From positions 169,596 to 233,595 of the forward strand of contig JAAEQC010000199.1 in NCBI GenBank assembly GCA_024231905.1: a stretch of DNA of 64,000 bases. Direction: 5' to 3'. Origin of the DNA: a bacterium. Its GTDB lineage: Bacteria; Krumholzibacteriota; Krumholzibacteriia; LZORAL124-64-63. The translations under genes and the position numbers were made by a program. Below, one piece after another: positions 11,197 through 20,673 of this stretch (positions are counted from its first letter, which is position 1; every line of letters begins with the position of its first letter). The notes under the pieces are model-generated. The model was given only the letters and a program-made list of their open reading frames with translations, was not told the origin of the DNA and did no database searches.

Positions 11197-11484
11197 GTGT
11201 GCCTCGGCATCCCCGGCAAGATCACCGACCTGCTCGCGGGCGGCCTCCTGCGCATGGGGACCGTGGATTTCGAGGGCGTCAGCCAGGAAGTGTGCCTGTC
11301 CTACGTGCCCGAGGCGGGCCCCGGCGACTACGTCCTGGTCCACGCGGGCTTCGCCCTGGCCGAACTCGACGAGGACGAAGCCCGCGAGACCCTGGCCGCC
11401 CTCCATCGCTTGGCCGAACTCCAGCAGTTGAGCGACGAGGAGCTGGCGAACTACGAACCGGACGGGGCGGGGGAGACCCCATGA
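11197..11484 (+). CDS. hypC: HypC/HupF-family hydrogenase maturation chaperone
   Basis: A protein of 95 residues starting MCLGIPGKI: the invariant Met-Cys of HypC, whose second-position cysteine carries the Fe(CN)2CO intermediate for [NiFe]-hydrogenase assembly. The GDYVLVHAGFAL segment is also typical. GTG start with GGCGAAAGG upstream. No other hyp gene or hydrogenase lies in this window, so it is an orphan here. Its stop overlaps an ATG (ATGA at 11481), as would fit a lost downstream partner such as hypD, but the frame that follows is only 53 codons and unlike HypD. Confidence 0.9.
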   Translation: MCLGIPGKITDLLAGGLLRMGTVDFEGVSQEVCLSYVPEAGPGDYVLVHAGFALAELDEDEARETLAALHRLAELQQLSDEELANYEPDGAGETP

Positions 11485-11578
11485 ACCCCTTCGTACGTCG
11501 CGCCTTGGTTGCGCTCCCGGAGGCGGTGCCGTGGGCGGGCCGCCTCGCTGTGATTGATCTTGGCCGAAGTGGCGGAGA

Positions 11579-12301
11579 TTACTTGAGCATCACCATGCGC
11601 CTGACCGCCGTATCGCCGTCACTGATCACCCGGGCGAAGTAGACTCCGGCGGCGGCGAGAGGACCGTCGTCGCCACGGCCCTCCCAGGTCACGACGTGTC
11701 GTCCGTGGGAGCGGCTCTCGTCCAGGAGGGTTGCCACGACACGGCCGGCCAGATCATGCACGACCACGACCATCCGACCGTTGCGCGCCTCGCCCGTCTG
11801 CGGCACGTTGGAGACCGTGGTGCCGGTGGCCAGCAGGTAGTCTTCCATCTCCCCGAAATCGTACACGCCGTCGCCTGTCCAGTTCTGCGGCAGGTTCGTT
11901 TTCGTGATGGTGAAGCGGAACCAGACCAGCTTGTTGCCCGTGACGATCGTGAAGTCCGGTGGCGAGAGCAGGGATAGCGGTCCGCTGAATCCGTCGGGAA
12001 CCACGAAGTTCTCCAACACGCGCTCGCTGCCGATCATGCCGATGCCACAGGCGGCCGAAGCACCTCCCCAGGTGCCGTCGTCGCCCCAATCGGCCAGAAC
12101 GTCGACTAAAGCATCCTCGCCCAGGCTGTTGTTCACGACGATATCGATGTCGGATCCCCAGACAGCTGTCGTGCAGGAAGGGCCGAGAGGCTGGCCGCTG
12201 CTGTTCGCACAGAGCACGAGTCCACCATGGGATGTGAGGGTGTAGGGACCCGCCAGCATGAGGTCGGCCCCGCGGCCGGTGCGATCAGCGGTGTTCATCA
12301 A
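11579..12301 (-). pseudogene. C-terminal part of a secreted GEVED/sorting-domain protein, lacking signal peptide
   Basis: The 240-residue frame carries a GEVED-type domain (NWTGDGVYDFGEMEDYLL, ~residues 143-162) and a FlgD/Por-type sorting domain (VHDLAGRVVATLLDE to GVYFARVISD and the end RRMVMLK). Those modules belong to exported proteins, yet the N-terminus (MMNTADRTGRG) has no signal peptide and no ribosome site, and begins 19 bases after the Rrf2 gene stop. It is most likely the tail of a larger gene whose 5' part was lost. A very short intact protein is the alternative. Confidence 0.65.
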
Positions 12302-12319
12302 CGTAGGCAGGAGAGGTCT

Positions 12320-12742
12320 TCAGAGTTCACACAGCGGAGGTGATCCGCTCTCGTCGGCGAGCAGCTCGGCGATGCTCGACTGGGCGAAGGCGGACTCGAC
12401 CTGGGCCATGGCGTCGTCGAGGCGCCGGTGCAGGGGGCACAGGTTCATGCCGTGGCTTTCCAGCTCGAGGGGGCAGGTCCGGATGCGTTGCACGGGTTCC
12501 ACGGCGTTGACCACGTCCAGGACCGAGATCTCCTCCGGTGCCCGGGCCAGACGGAATCCGCCGCCGCGCCCGGGGGTGGAGACGACCAGTTCGGCGCGGG
12601 CCAATTTCTGCAGGACCTTGGACAGGTAGCCCGCCGGCACCCGCGCAGCCTGGGATATCTGCTTCGTCCCCACATGTTCGTCCGGATGGGAACCGAGCCA
12701 GATCACGGCCCGGAGCGCGTATTCTGCGGTTTGCGAGATCAT
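12320..12742 (-). CDS. Rrf2-family transcriptional regulator (NsrR-like by context)
   Basis: A winged-helix regulator of 140 residues starting MISQTAEYALRAVIWL, the family hallmark. An in-frame start 14 codons further out is less likely because GGAGGT at 12753-12758 serves the start at 12742. The DNA-binding helix region is TKQISQAARVPAGYLSKVLQKL. Cys 90, 102 and 138 could hold an iron-sulfur cluster, though their spacing is not the classic NsrR or IscR one. It is divergent from the RIC and NO-reductase genes with a palindrome between, so it most likely senses nitric oxide and represses them. Confidence 0.9.
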   Translation of the reverse strand: MISQTAEYALRAVIWLGSHPDEHVGTKQISQAARVPAGYLSKVLQKLARAELVVSTPGRGGGFRLARAPEEISVLDVVNAVEPVQRIRTCPLELESHGMNLCPLHRRLDDAMAQVESAFAQSSIAELLADESGSPPLCEL

Positions 12743-12816
12743 CACGTCATGCACCTCCGTGATCAGTATGGATAAATTAGACATTGACGTCCAGGTATAA
12801 TATACTACTTTAAATC

Positions 12817-12836
12817 AAACCTGGAGGTACAGGTTT
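12817..12836. promoter_or_regulatory. Candidate Rrf2 operator
   Basis: A perfect inverted repeat, AAACCTG-N6-CAGGTTT, lies in the 127-base divergent spacer between the Rrf2 gene and ric. A related half (CCAGGTATAA) occurs at 12791-12800. The spacer is strikingly AT-rich compared with its surroundings, as expected for a control region. Binding by the adjacent regulator is inferred from position. Confidence 0.6.
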
Positions 12837-12869
12837 AAATTTAAGTCAAAAAGGCTGGGAGGAAATAAC

Positions 12870-13610
12870 ATGTCCGTCACCCCGGAAACGACTGTGGGCC
12901 AGCTGGCCGCCGAGCGCCTGGGCCGGATCAGGGTCTTCGAGAGTTTCGGCATCGACTACTGCTGCGGGGGCCAGGCTACCCTGGTCGAGGCCGCCCGCCA
13001 GGCCGGTTGCGACGTGGAAGCCGTGATGGCCAAGCTTGCCGCCCACGACGAGGAAGCGGTGGATCATCCCCGCGAACGGGTGGACTGGCGTGAGCAGACT
13101 CTCACGGCCCTCACCGACCACGTCGTCGCGACTCACCACGAGTTCATGAAGAGTACGTTGCCGGAGCTTGGTGCCCTCATGGCGAAGGTCCTGAACGCAC
13201 ATGGGCCCAACCATCCGGAACTGGCCGAGGTGGCGCAGGTCTACGGGGACCTGCGGGCGGAGATCGAGGACCACCTGGGCAAGGAGGAGCAGATCCTGTT
13301 CCCGCTGATCCAGAAGATGGAATCCACGCGGACGGCGGGCAACGCCCACTGCGGCACCGTCAACAACCCCATCCGGGTGATGGAGCACGAACACGACAAC
13401 GCGGGGGAGGCCCTGCGCCGGCTCCGCGAACTCACTGGCGGTTACGCCGTTCCCGGGGACGCGTGTCCTACCTACCAGGCGCTCATGGCCGGCCTGGCCG
13501 CCATGGAGCGCGATCTCCACGAGCACATCCACAAGGAAAACAACATCCTGCACCCGCGCGCGACGGCCCTCGAAGCCTCCCTGCTCGCGGCGGCGCAGGG
13601 TGAATCCTGA
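12870..13610 (+). CDS. ric: Iron-sulfur cluster repair di-iron protein (RIC; ScdA/YtfE/DnrN type)
   Basis: Repairs iron-sulfur clusters damaged by nitric oxide or oxidants. The 246 residues have the two expected parts: an N-terminal DUF542/ScdA domain with FGIDYCCGG (Cys 31 and 32), and a hemerythrin-like four-helix domain with iron ligands in HHEFMK, HLGKEEQILFP, EHEHDNAG and HIHKENNILHP. Excellent ribosome site (GGGAGGAAA). It is followed 24 bases later by the NO reductase and sits behind the Rrf2 regulator, a standard nitrosative-stress grouping. Confidence 0.95.
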   Translation: MSVTPETTVGQLAAERLGRIRVFESFGIDYCCGGQATLVEAARQAGCDVEAVMAKLAAHDEEAVDHPRERVDWREQTLTALTDHVVATHHEFMKSTLPELGALMAKVLNAHGPNHPELAEVAQVYGDLRAEIEDHLGKEEQILFPLIQKMESTRTAGNAHCGTVNNPIRVMEHEHDNAGEALRRLRELTGGYAVPGDACPTYQALMAGLAAMERDLHEHIHKENNILHPRATALEASLLAAAQGES

Positions 13611-13634
13611 CCTCGAGACGAAAGGGTCCGAATC

Positions 13635-15923
13635 ATGGGATACCGCAAGCTCTGGCTGACGTTCGCCATCGTGGTGGTGGTGTCGTTCTCGGTGCTGGGG
13701 TTCTTTGGCCGGGAGATCTATCGGCAGGCGCCGCCCGTGCCCGAGCGCGTCGTGACCACCGACGGCCGGACGGTCTTCACCGGCCAGCAGATCCTCGACG
13801 GCCAGAACGTCTGGCAGTCCACCGGCGGGCAGGAGCTCGGCTCGGTGTGGGGCCACGGCGCCTACGTGGCGCCGGACTGGTCGGCCGACTGGCTGCACCG
13901 TGAGGCGATCCACCTGCGCGACCAGTGGGCGCAGCGCGAGTTCGGCCTCGGAGCCGATCAGCTGAGCGCCGAACAGACGGCCATGGTCGAGTCGCTGCTC
14001 CAACAGGCCATGCGGGAGAATACCTACGATCCGCAGACGAGGGTCCTGGAAGTGTCCGCCGACCGGGCCGCGGCCATCGCCTCGGTGGCGGCTTACTACG
14101 CAGATCTCTTCGGCGACGCACCGTCCCAGGCGGCCGCCCGCGAGGACTACGCCATGCGGGAGAGCACTGTGGCGGACCCGGAACTGCGCGACGAACTGGC
14201 CGCGTTCTTCTTCTGGGCATCCTGGGCCTGCGTCACCGAACGCCCCGGCTCGGACGTCACCTACTCCAACAACTGGCCCCCCGATGACCTGGTGGGTAAC
14301 CGCCCCACCGGCAGTCTCATCCTCTGGACCGGGTTCTCGGTCATCCTGCTCCTGGCGGGCGTGGCGGCCCTGAGCTGGTACTACGCCGCCAACCGTGACG
14401 ACGGGCTGGATCCGGCCACCCTGCCGGGGGACGATCCCCTGACGGCCCTGGCGCCCACGGCGTCCATGTCGGCTACCCTCAAGTATTTCTGGGTCGTCTG
14501 CGCCCTGCTGGTGGTGCAGGTGATCCTGGGCGCGGTGACCGCCCATTACGGTGTGGAGGGTTCGGGCTTCTACGGACTCGACCTGTCGACCATCCTGCCC
14601 TACAGCGCGTCCCGCACCTGGCACGTGCAGCTGGGCATCTTCTGGATCGCCACCTCGTGGCTGGCCACGGGCCTGTTCATCGGCCCGGCGGTCTCGGGTC
14701 ACGAACCCAAGTTCCAGCGCCTCGGCGTGAACGTGCTCTTCGGCGCCCTGATCGTCGTGGTGGGCGGCTCCCTCACGGGCGAGTGGCTGGGCATCATGCA
14801 GAAGCTCGACCTGGTGTCCAACTTCTGGTTCGGCCACCAGGGCTACGAGTACGTGGACCTGGGACGGCTCTGGCAGATCCTGCTGCTGGTCGGACTGCTG
14901 TTGTGGCTCGTACTCATGGTGCGGGCCCTGCTGCCGGCCCTGAGGCGCAATGACGACAACCGGTCCCTGTTGACCATGCTGGTGATCTCCTGCGTGGCCA
15001 TCGCCGGCTTCTACGGCGCGGGTCTCATGTGGGGCCGCCAGACCAATCTGGCCATGGCCGAGTACTGGCGCTGGTGGGTGGTCCACCTGTGGGTGGAGGG
15101 CTTCTTCGAGGTCTTCGCCACGGTGGTCATCGCCTTCCTGTTCGTGCGGCTGGGCCTGATCAAGGTGAAGCTGGCCACGACGGCGGCGCTGTTCTCCACC
15201 AACATCTTCCTGGCCGGTGGTATCATCGGCACTTTCCACCACCTCTACTTCACGGGCACGCCCACGGCGGTGCTGGCCCTGGGCGCCACGTTCTCGGCCC
15301 TCGAAGTGGTGCCGCTGGTGCTGCTGGGCTTCGAGGTTTACCACAACCTCAAGATCAGCAAGGCCACCGAGTGGCTGTCCGCCTACAAGTGGCCCATCTA
15401 CTGCTTCGTGGCCGTGGCCTTCTGGAATCTGGTGGGGGCCGGCATCTTCGGCTTCCTCATCAACCCGCCCATCGCCCTCTACTACATGCAGGGCCTGAAC
15501 ACCACCGCGGTCCACGGCCACACGGCACTCTTCGGGGTGTACGGCATGCTGGGCATCGGTCTCATGCTCTTCGTCCTGAAGGGACTGGCCGCGCGCCGGG
15601 TCTGGAAGGAAGGCGTGATCCGCTTCGCCTTCTGGGCCATCAATGTGGGCCTGCTGCTCATGGTGCTGATCAGCGTGCTGCCGGTGGGTATGGCCCAGAC
15701 CCTGGCCAGTGTGAAGGACGGCCTGTGGTACGCACGCTCGTCCGAGTTCATGCAGCAGGACTACCTGCAGACCCTGCGCTGGCTGCGGGTGATCGGCGAC
15801 ACGATCTTCGCCGTGGGCGTGCTGGCCCTGGGCTGGTTCGTGGTGGGGCTGAAGACCGGTTGGTCGGTGCGGCAGGAGTTCGATCTCCCGGCGCGTGGTA
15901 CCGACGAGGCGGCGGTTCGCTGA
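13635..15923 (+). CDS. norZ: Quinol-dependent nitric oxide reductase (single-subunit qNOR)
   Basis: Reduces 2 NO to N2O at the inner membrane using quinol. The 762-residue length fits qNOR, with an N-terminal periplasmic extension (residues ~30-230) fused to a heme-copper oxidase-like catalytic core of about 13 helices. The extension has GQQILDGQNVWQSTGGQELG, typical of qNOR, and lacks the heme-c CxxCH of the NorC subunit. Metal-ligand histidines appear in RTWHVQLGIFW, VHLWVEGFFEVF, FHHLYFTGTP and AVHGHTALFG. With ric upstream the pair makes a detoxification operon; no nitrite reductase is in the window, so denitrification cannot be claimed. Confidence 0.96.
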   Translation: MGYRKLWLTFAIVVVVSFSVLGFFGREIYRQAPPVPERVVTTDGRTVFTGQQILDGQNVWQSTGGQELGSVWGHGAYVAPDWSADWLHREAIHLRDQWAQREFGLGADQLSAEQTAMVESLLQQAMRENTYDPQTRVLEVSADRAAAIASVAAYYADLFGDAPSQAAAREDYAMRESTVADPELRDELAAFFFWASWACVTERPGSDVTYSNNWPPDDLVGNRPTGSLILWTGFSVILLLAGVAALSWYYAANRDDGLDPATLPGDDPLTALAPTASMSATLKYFWVVCALLVVQVILGAVTAHYGVEGSGFYGLDLSTILPYSASRTWHVQLGIFWIATSWLATGLFIGPAVSGHEPKFQRLGVNVLFGALIVVVGGSLTGEWLGIMQKLDLVSNFWFGHQGYEYVDLGRLWQILLLVGLLLWLVLMVRALLPALRRNDDNRSLLTMLVISCVAIAGFYGAGLMWGRQTNLAMAEYWRWWVVHLWVEGFFEVFATVVIAFLFVRLGLIKVKLATTAALFSTNIFLAGGIIGTFHHLYFTGTPTAVLALGATFSALEVVPLVLLGFEVYHNLKISKATEWLSAYKWPIYCFVAVAFWNLVGAGIFGFLINPPIALYYMQGLNTTAVHGHTALFGVYGMLGIGLMLFVLKGLAARRVWKEGVIRFAFWAINVGLLLMVLISVLPVGMAQTLASVKDGLWYARSSEFMQQDYLQTLRWLRVIGDTIFAVGVLALGWFVVGLKTGWSVRQEFDLPARGTDEAAVR

Positions 15924-15929
15924 TACGAT

Positions 15930-15959
15930 GGGCACGGGGCTCGAAAGGGTCCCGTGCCC
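15930..15959 (+). terminator. Terminator after NO-reductase operon
   Basis: A 9-base perfect stem GGGCACGGG / CCCGTGCCC with a 12-base loop, six bases after the stop codon, followed by CGTTTC. Confidence 0.7.
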
Positions 15960-16108
15960 CGTTTCAGGCTGTGCCAATCCCGGGCCGGATCGTGCGGGCG
16001 GCGTAATCGGATCGAAATCTCTCCCCGGTTCCGTGATTCTGGGTTTTCAGCGGCGTCCCAGGGGATGACCGCGACCTGCGAGCACGATGCCAACCGAGGA
16101 GACCGCCC

Positions 16109-17983
16109 ATGTCCGGTCGTATCCCGGCGGCTGTCGCCGCCTTCGCCCTGATCCTGGCCGCCTGTGGCGGCGACGATTCCTCCCCGACCAATCCTAATCC
16201 CGATCCTGATCCTACCGGCACCGTCACGGTCGTGCTGCGCACCGGTATGTGGCCGGCGCCGTCGGGCGAGGGCCTGGTGCCCGAAATGCCGGCGGTCGAC
16301 CAGGTGGACTTCGCCGTGGCCACGGCCGATTCCAGCTTCGAGGCGAGCTATCGCACCGGCATGGATACCTACGCCCAGGTGCAACTGGACCTGCCCGAAG
16401 CGGTCATGGCCCGCATCGACTGCGAGGCCCTGGATGCCGGTGGGATGCCTCTATTTCGCAGCGTGACCTACCGGGTGTTGCCGGCGGACGACGATACCTT
16501 GGTGGCGAACATGGCCGACGCCGCCGACCAGACGCCGCCGGAACACGGTGGCGCCTTGACCGCCACGGTGCTCGGTGCCACGGAGGTCGAACTCTCCTGG
16601 CCGATGGCCACCGACGGCGCCGGTCCCGATCCGGCGGTCGCTTACCTCGTATGGGCCCAACCGGCTGCGGTCGTGGCCAAGGATCTGAACGCGCCCACCG
16701 TGGCTATCCCGGCCGGCCAGACGAGCGTGGTCGTGGGCGGGCTCGCGGCGGGCGAACGCCACGAGTTCGCGTTGGCGGCCATCGACCCTGCGGGTAACGT
16801 GAGCAACCAGACAGTCGTCGCCGGGGCCAACCTGCTCGCCACGAGCGCGTGCGTGTGGGTCGACGTGGCCACGGGCAGCGACGGGCCGGGCCGGGGCACA
16901 TACGAACAGCCCTGCAAGACCATCACCTACGCCCTGTCCATCAGTTCGGGCGAGCCCGTCTACGTCGAGGCCGGCACCTACAGCGCCGCCACGGGCGAGG
17001 TGTTCCCGTTGGTGCTGAAGGACGGCACACGTCTCGCCGGCGACATCCACTGGCCCACCGGCCGCCCCCAGGCGGTCATCGAGGTGGGGACGACCGATGC
17101 AGCGATCACAGTGCCGGTCAACGGCACGATCTCGGGCTTCGTCATCCGGAATCCCGCCGGCGGCATGAACTACGGCATCGACGCCTTCACGGGCAACGTG
17201 CGCGTGGACCACGTACGCATCGAGGGCCAGAACGCCACCTCGGGCATCCGGGCCGGGGCCCGGGCCCACGTCAGCTACTGCACGGTGCGCGGCCTATATG
17301 CGGGCCGCGGCATCTCCTTCTACGGGAACGAGCCCAAGACCGCCTGGAGTTGCCTGGTCGAGGACTGCGCCACGGGCATCAATATCGACGGTCGCGACGC
17401 CTTCGTGCACCTGAGTCTCGTGCGCGATTGCACCATGGGCATCGTCATGGGAGGCCTGGAGATCGGTGACACTCGCGACATCCTGGTCTCCCGCACCTTC
17501 GTGCGAAGCTGCGCCAACGGCTTCGACATCCAGAAGGTCCAGGATCTGATCCTGGCGAACGTCACGGCCTATCAGTGCACCCAGACAGGCATCAACATGA
17601 GCGTCGTCGACGAGACCGTGCTGGTTGTTTCCTGCCATATCGACGGCAGCCCTGTCGGTATCTCTGTGAGGTCGGGGAATCCGGTCATCGAGAAAACGAA
17701 CCTGGTCTGCAACCGGGTGAATCTCTACGTGGGTGGGGACGGTCTGGTGGACGCGACGGGCAATCGTTGGGATCACGGTTCGCTCGTTTTGTACGAACTG
17801 GAGGACGAATACGATATCTGCCCTGACAGCGACATCTGCTACGACGGCTCGTACTCGCTCACGCCTCTGCCGCTGTACACGCCGACTCGCGGCACGACCG
17901 GTTGTCTGAACATCGGGATCATGCCTCGCGCGCCCAAGGCATTGCCCGCGTTCCTGGAACGGGTCACGCCGCGGACGGACTAG
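16109..17983 (+). CDS. Lipoprotein with DUF1565/right-handed beta-helix
   Basis: A protein of 624 residues. The signal peptide ends in a lipobox (ILAACGG, Cys ~19) followed by an Asp/Pro/Asn-rich linker. Residues ~145-240 look like a fibronectin-III domain. From ~255 a DUF1565-type start (DVATGSDGPGRGTYEQPCKT, then ISSGEPVYVEAGTY) leads into a parallel beta-helix of repeating coils rich in 'V.NCTFV..C' style strands. Such helices bind or cleave polysaccharides, but no catalytic residues could be identified. The stop codon overlaps the convergent gene by four bases. Confidence 0.82.
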   Translation: MSGRIPAAVAAFALILAACGGDDSSPTNPNPDPDPTGTVTVVLRTGMWPAPSGEGLVPEMPAVDQVDFAVATADSSFEASYRTGMDTYAQVQLDLPEAVMARIDCEALDAGGMPLFRSVTYRVLPADDDTLVANMADAADQTPPEHGGALTATVLGATEVELSWPMATDGAGPDPAVAYLVWAQPAAVVAKDLNAPTVAIPAGQTSVVVGGLAAGERHEFALAAIDPAGNVSNQTVVAGANLLATSACVWVDVATGSDGPGRGTYEQPCKTITYALSISSGEPVYVEAGTYSAATGEVFPLVLKDGTRLAGDIHWPTGRPQAVIEVGTTDAAITVPVNGTISGFVIRNPAGGMNYGIDAFTGNVRVDHVRIEGQNATSGIRAGARAHVSYCTVRGLYAGRGISFYGNEPKTAWSCLVEDCATGINIDGRDAFVHLSLVRDCTMGIVMGGLEIGDTRDILVSRTFVRSCANGFDIQKVQDLILANVTAYQCTQTGINMSVVDETVLVVSCHIDGSPVGISVRSGNPVIEKTNLVCNRVNLYVGGDGLVDATGNRWDHGSLVLYELEDEYDICPDSDICYDGSYSLTPLPLYTPTRGTTGCLNIGIMPRAPKALPAFLERVTPRTD

Positions 17984-20109
17984 TAGGTGAGAAGGTAGAT
18001 GTCCCCGGCCACGGGCCGACCGTTGGCGAAGGCCGTGCCGCCCGGGTGGAAGTCCACCGCTCGGGCGCCGTTCTCGTGGAGGTGGCTGCCCACGCCTACG
18101 ATCCAGGCGGTGGGCTCGAGGATCTCCACCGTCAGCAGCAGGTGGCGCCCCGCGGTACCGGCCATGGGGGCGAAGGGGAACTCGGCGTAGGTCAGGTCGC
18201 CTTCGAGGCGCACCGTACTGACGATTTCGCCCAGGGGACGGTCGTAGTGGTCGAAATTCGTGGGGGCGGGGCCGTCACCCGCGCTGGAGGTGGTCCGCAG
18301 CCGCACCCGCACCGGAACCTCCACGGGCTGGTCGCCGCCCATGGCCAGGCGCAGGACCAGTCCCGCCAGGTCACTCCCGCCGACGGTGAAGGTCTGTCCC
18401 ACCACGGCTCCCGGTGCGTCCAGGGGCAGGATATCGTTGATGGCGCGCAATTCCACGTCGGGCAGGCGCTGGTGGAGCGGCCGTTGCAGGATGGCCGCCC
18501 GGCCCCCCGGCGCGTGGGCGCAGGTGGTGAATTCGTGGCCGCCGCGGCGCACCATGTCGGCGATGACGTAGTGGTCGCGCAGCCAGTCCCACAGTTCGGG
18601 CGCCAGTTGGTTCAGGGTGAGCACGCCCTCGACGATGCCGCGAGCGTTACCCAGGACCACCGCGGGGGGACGGCTCGCTTCCAGTTCGGCGATGACCCGC
18701 GCCGGGTCGCGCACTTCGCCCGCCAGCAGTGTGGCCTGGGACGTGGCCAGGGGCCGGTCGAGGACCACGTGGAGGCCCGGGGCCAGGGGCCAGGACAGGA
18801 GAGGATCGTCGGGGGAGGCCGGGGCAGGGCCCCCGGGGGTCAGACCCGTGACGATCTCGTCCACGACGCCCACCAGGGTGGCGTCCATCAGCATGCGGGC
18901 GCCGGGACGCTCCCAATGGACGAGTCCTTCCCGGTCCGCATGGGTGGCGAGCCAGGCCTTTTCGGCCAGAAGGGTTCCCCAGCACAGGGTCAGGAATACC
19001 AGGGCGGCAGCCGCGAGACCGTACCGGGCACCCTTGCGCAAGCGTGCGGCAGCGAGGCCGGCCACGAGGATCACCACCAGGACCAGGATCCTCAGCCAGG
19101 CGATCTTCAGGTGGGTGGCGCCGCCGCGGCCGCCCATGGTCATCCAGCCGGTGACGGCCAGGGCGATCCACGGTCCCCAGGCGGCGAGCTTGCCGCTACG
19201 CCAGGCCAGCCACCCAGCCAGCGGAGGCACCAGGCCGAAGCCCACGAAGAGGGCGCGGACGGTCACCGTGGTGGCGGTTCCGTGGCCGGACCAGATGCCC
19301 GCCAGGGACTCGCCGGTCATGAGGAAGGAGAAGGGCCGTCCCAGTTCGGGGGCACTCGCGAAGGTCTCCCACCACTTCATGCCCATGGCGTCCTGGAAGC
19401 GGGTCAGGGGGTAGACCACCGTGTCCCACCAGGCGTCGCCGGCGGCGCCGCGGATCGCGAAGAGCAGGACCGCCGGGACGAGCACGACGGCCACGCCGCC
19501 CAGGAGGCGGCCGATACTGGGTCCGTGCCAGATCCATACGCGGCCCGGGAGCGCCGCGGCCATGGATCCGGCCACCACCACGAAGCCGTAGGCGGCGGCA
19601 TCGATGCCGAAGAGGGCCACCGCGCCCCACAGGACACCGGCCCAGAACCAGCGTCCTCCTTCGCCGCGCCGGACGACTGCGCCCATGACCAGGGTCAAGG
19701 CCACCAGGGCCACGTAACGTGGATATAACGGGCCGAGGGCCATGACGGCCACGGGGACGAGCCAGGCCCAGCGGCCGCCGCCGAGGCTGCGGGCGCCGCG
19801 GAAGGCGAGGAGGGACGCGGTCCCATCGCACACGGCCTTGAGCATGGCCAGGCTGAGGGCGCTGATGCCGAAGAACGGAAACAACGGGATGAGCAGCAGG
19901 AATTTGCCCGGGCCGTAGATGGCGAAGAGATCCCGGTAGAGGACCCCGCCTTCGGCCATGGTGCGGGCGCCGAGGACCCACAGGCCGTCGTCCAGCAGGT
20001 TGAATCCCTGGCGGTGGACGATGGCGCCCAGGACCAGGGGGGGCAGGCCGGCCACGGCGGCCAGGAGCCACTCGCGACGGGACGAAAAGGTGTCGGCGTT
20101 CGAGGTCAC
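17980..20109 (-). CDS. Polytopic membrane protein, GT-C glycosyltransferase-like
   Basis: A protein of 709 residues from a GTG start. About eleven hydrophobic helices fill residues ~15-410, followed by a ~300-residue soluble domain. The first extracytoplasmic loop has LLDDGLWVLGARTMAEGG then LYRDLFAIYGPGKF, which resembles GT-C lipid-linked-sugar transferases (acidic pair after helix 1). The soluble C-terminus contains a beta-sandwich-like stretch (~560-680). Its role is probably envelope glycosylation, by family resemblance only. No other glycosylation gene is adjacent. Confidence 0.6.
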   Translation of the reverse strand: MTSNADTFSSRREWLLAAVAGLPPLVLGAIVHRQGFNLLDDGLWVLGARTMAEGGVLYRDLFAIYGPGKFLLLIPLFPFFGISALSLAMLKAVCDGTASLLAFRGARSLGGGRWAWLVPVAVMALGPLYPRYVALVALTLVMGAVVRRGEGGRWFWAGVLWGAVALFGIDAAAYGFVVVAGSMAAALPGRVWIWHGPSIGRLLGGVAVVLVPAVLLFAIRGAAGDAWWDTVVYPLTRFQDAMGMKWWETFASAPELGRPFSFLMTGESLAGIWSGHGTATTVTVRALFVGFGLVPPLAGWLAWRSGKLAAWGPWIALAVTGWMTMGGRGGATHLKIAWLRILVLVVILVAGLAAARLRKGARYGLAAAALVFLTLCWGTLLAEKAWLATHADREGLVHWERPGARMLMDATLVGVVDEIVTGLTPGGPAPASPDDPLLSWPLAPGLHVVLDRPLATSQATLLAGEVRDPARVIAELEASRPPAVVLGNARGIVEGVLTLNQLAPELWDWLRDHYVIADMVRRGGHEFTTCAHAPGGRAAILQRPLHQRLPDVELRAINDILPLDAPGAVVGQTFTVGGSDLAGLVLRLAMGGDQPVEVPVRVRLRTTSSAGDGPAPTNFDHYDRPLGEIVSTVRLEGDLTYAEFPFAPMAGTAGRHLLLTVEILEPTAWIVGVGSHLHENGARAVDFHPGGTAFANGRPVAGDIYLLTY

Positions 20110-20192
20110 GATCCGGGGCTGCTCCTGGGGCTGGTGGGACGTCGCGGCGGATTGTCCCAGACGGTCTCGGGCAAGTCAATCGGGCCACGCCG

Positions 20193-20615
20193 CTAGGAGT
20201 CGATGATGTGCACCACGCGCCAGTGTCCGTCGAGCTTCAGCAGATGCAGGTAATCGGTGATCTCCCGGGTGCCGTCGATGACGAAACGGATCCGCACCTG
20301 GGCCGCGTCGCGGGTGCGGTCGATGCGATCGATGTCCGCGTTGAGCTCGGTGAAGGGCGGGTTCTCGGGATCGAAGCGTTTGGACCAGGTCTCGAGGGTC
20401 GTGACGTGGAGTTTGCCCTCACGGTTGCTGGTCATGAGCGTCGCCTCGGGCACGCACAGGTCGGTGATGAGGGAGAAGTCGCGGGTGCGCAGGCCGCGTA
20501 TGTAGTGTTCGTCGACCACGGTGCGGATGACGTCGAGCTCGGGGTCGGACTCGGCGGTGGCTGGTAGGGCCAGAGCGCACATGGCGAGGATCAACAGGGG
20601 ACGGACGTGATTCAT
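20193..20615 (-). CDS. Secreted NTF2-like (SnoaL/lumazine-binding-like) protein
   Basis: A protein of 140 residues from the ATG at 20615, chosen because AGGAGGTC lies seven bases upstream and a signal peptide follows (LLILAMCALALPATAES). The mature part has the cone-shaped NTF2-like pattern: helix (DVIRTVVDEHYIRGL), central strands, and a final strand pair (DYLHLLKLDGHWRVVHIIDS). These folds are common small-ligand-binding or enzyme modules. Exported and of unknown function. Confidence 0.75.
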   Translation of the reverse strand: MNHVRPLLILAMCALALPATAESDPELDVIRTVVDEHYIRGLRTRDFSLITDLCVPEATLMTSNREGKLHVTTLETWSKRFDPENPPFTELNADIDRIDRTRDAAQVRIRFVIDGTREITDYLHLLKLDGHWRVVHIIDS

Positions 20616-20673
20616 GGTAGGACCTCCTGCATTCTCCCTACGCACGGCATCCGGGATGTTGCGCCGTCGGACG

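Noticed and set aside
11481..11642. A 53-codon frame starting in the hypC stop (ATGA)
   Set aside because: It has no similarity to HypD and runs antisense into the sorting-domain fragment; kept only as a hint of a lost gene.
12784..12812. TTGACG plus TATAAT/TATACT as a sigma-70 promoter for ric
   Set aside because: The boxes are only 6 to 11 bases apart, too close for a functional -35/-10 pair.
12846..15977. A 1043-codon open frame on the minus strand
   Set aside because: It is antisense to ric and the NO reductase, has His/Gln/Asp-rich low-quality composition with no domain, and is explained by GC-rich third positions.
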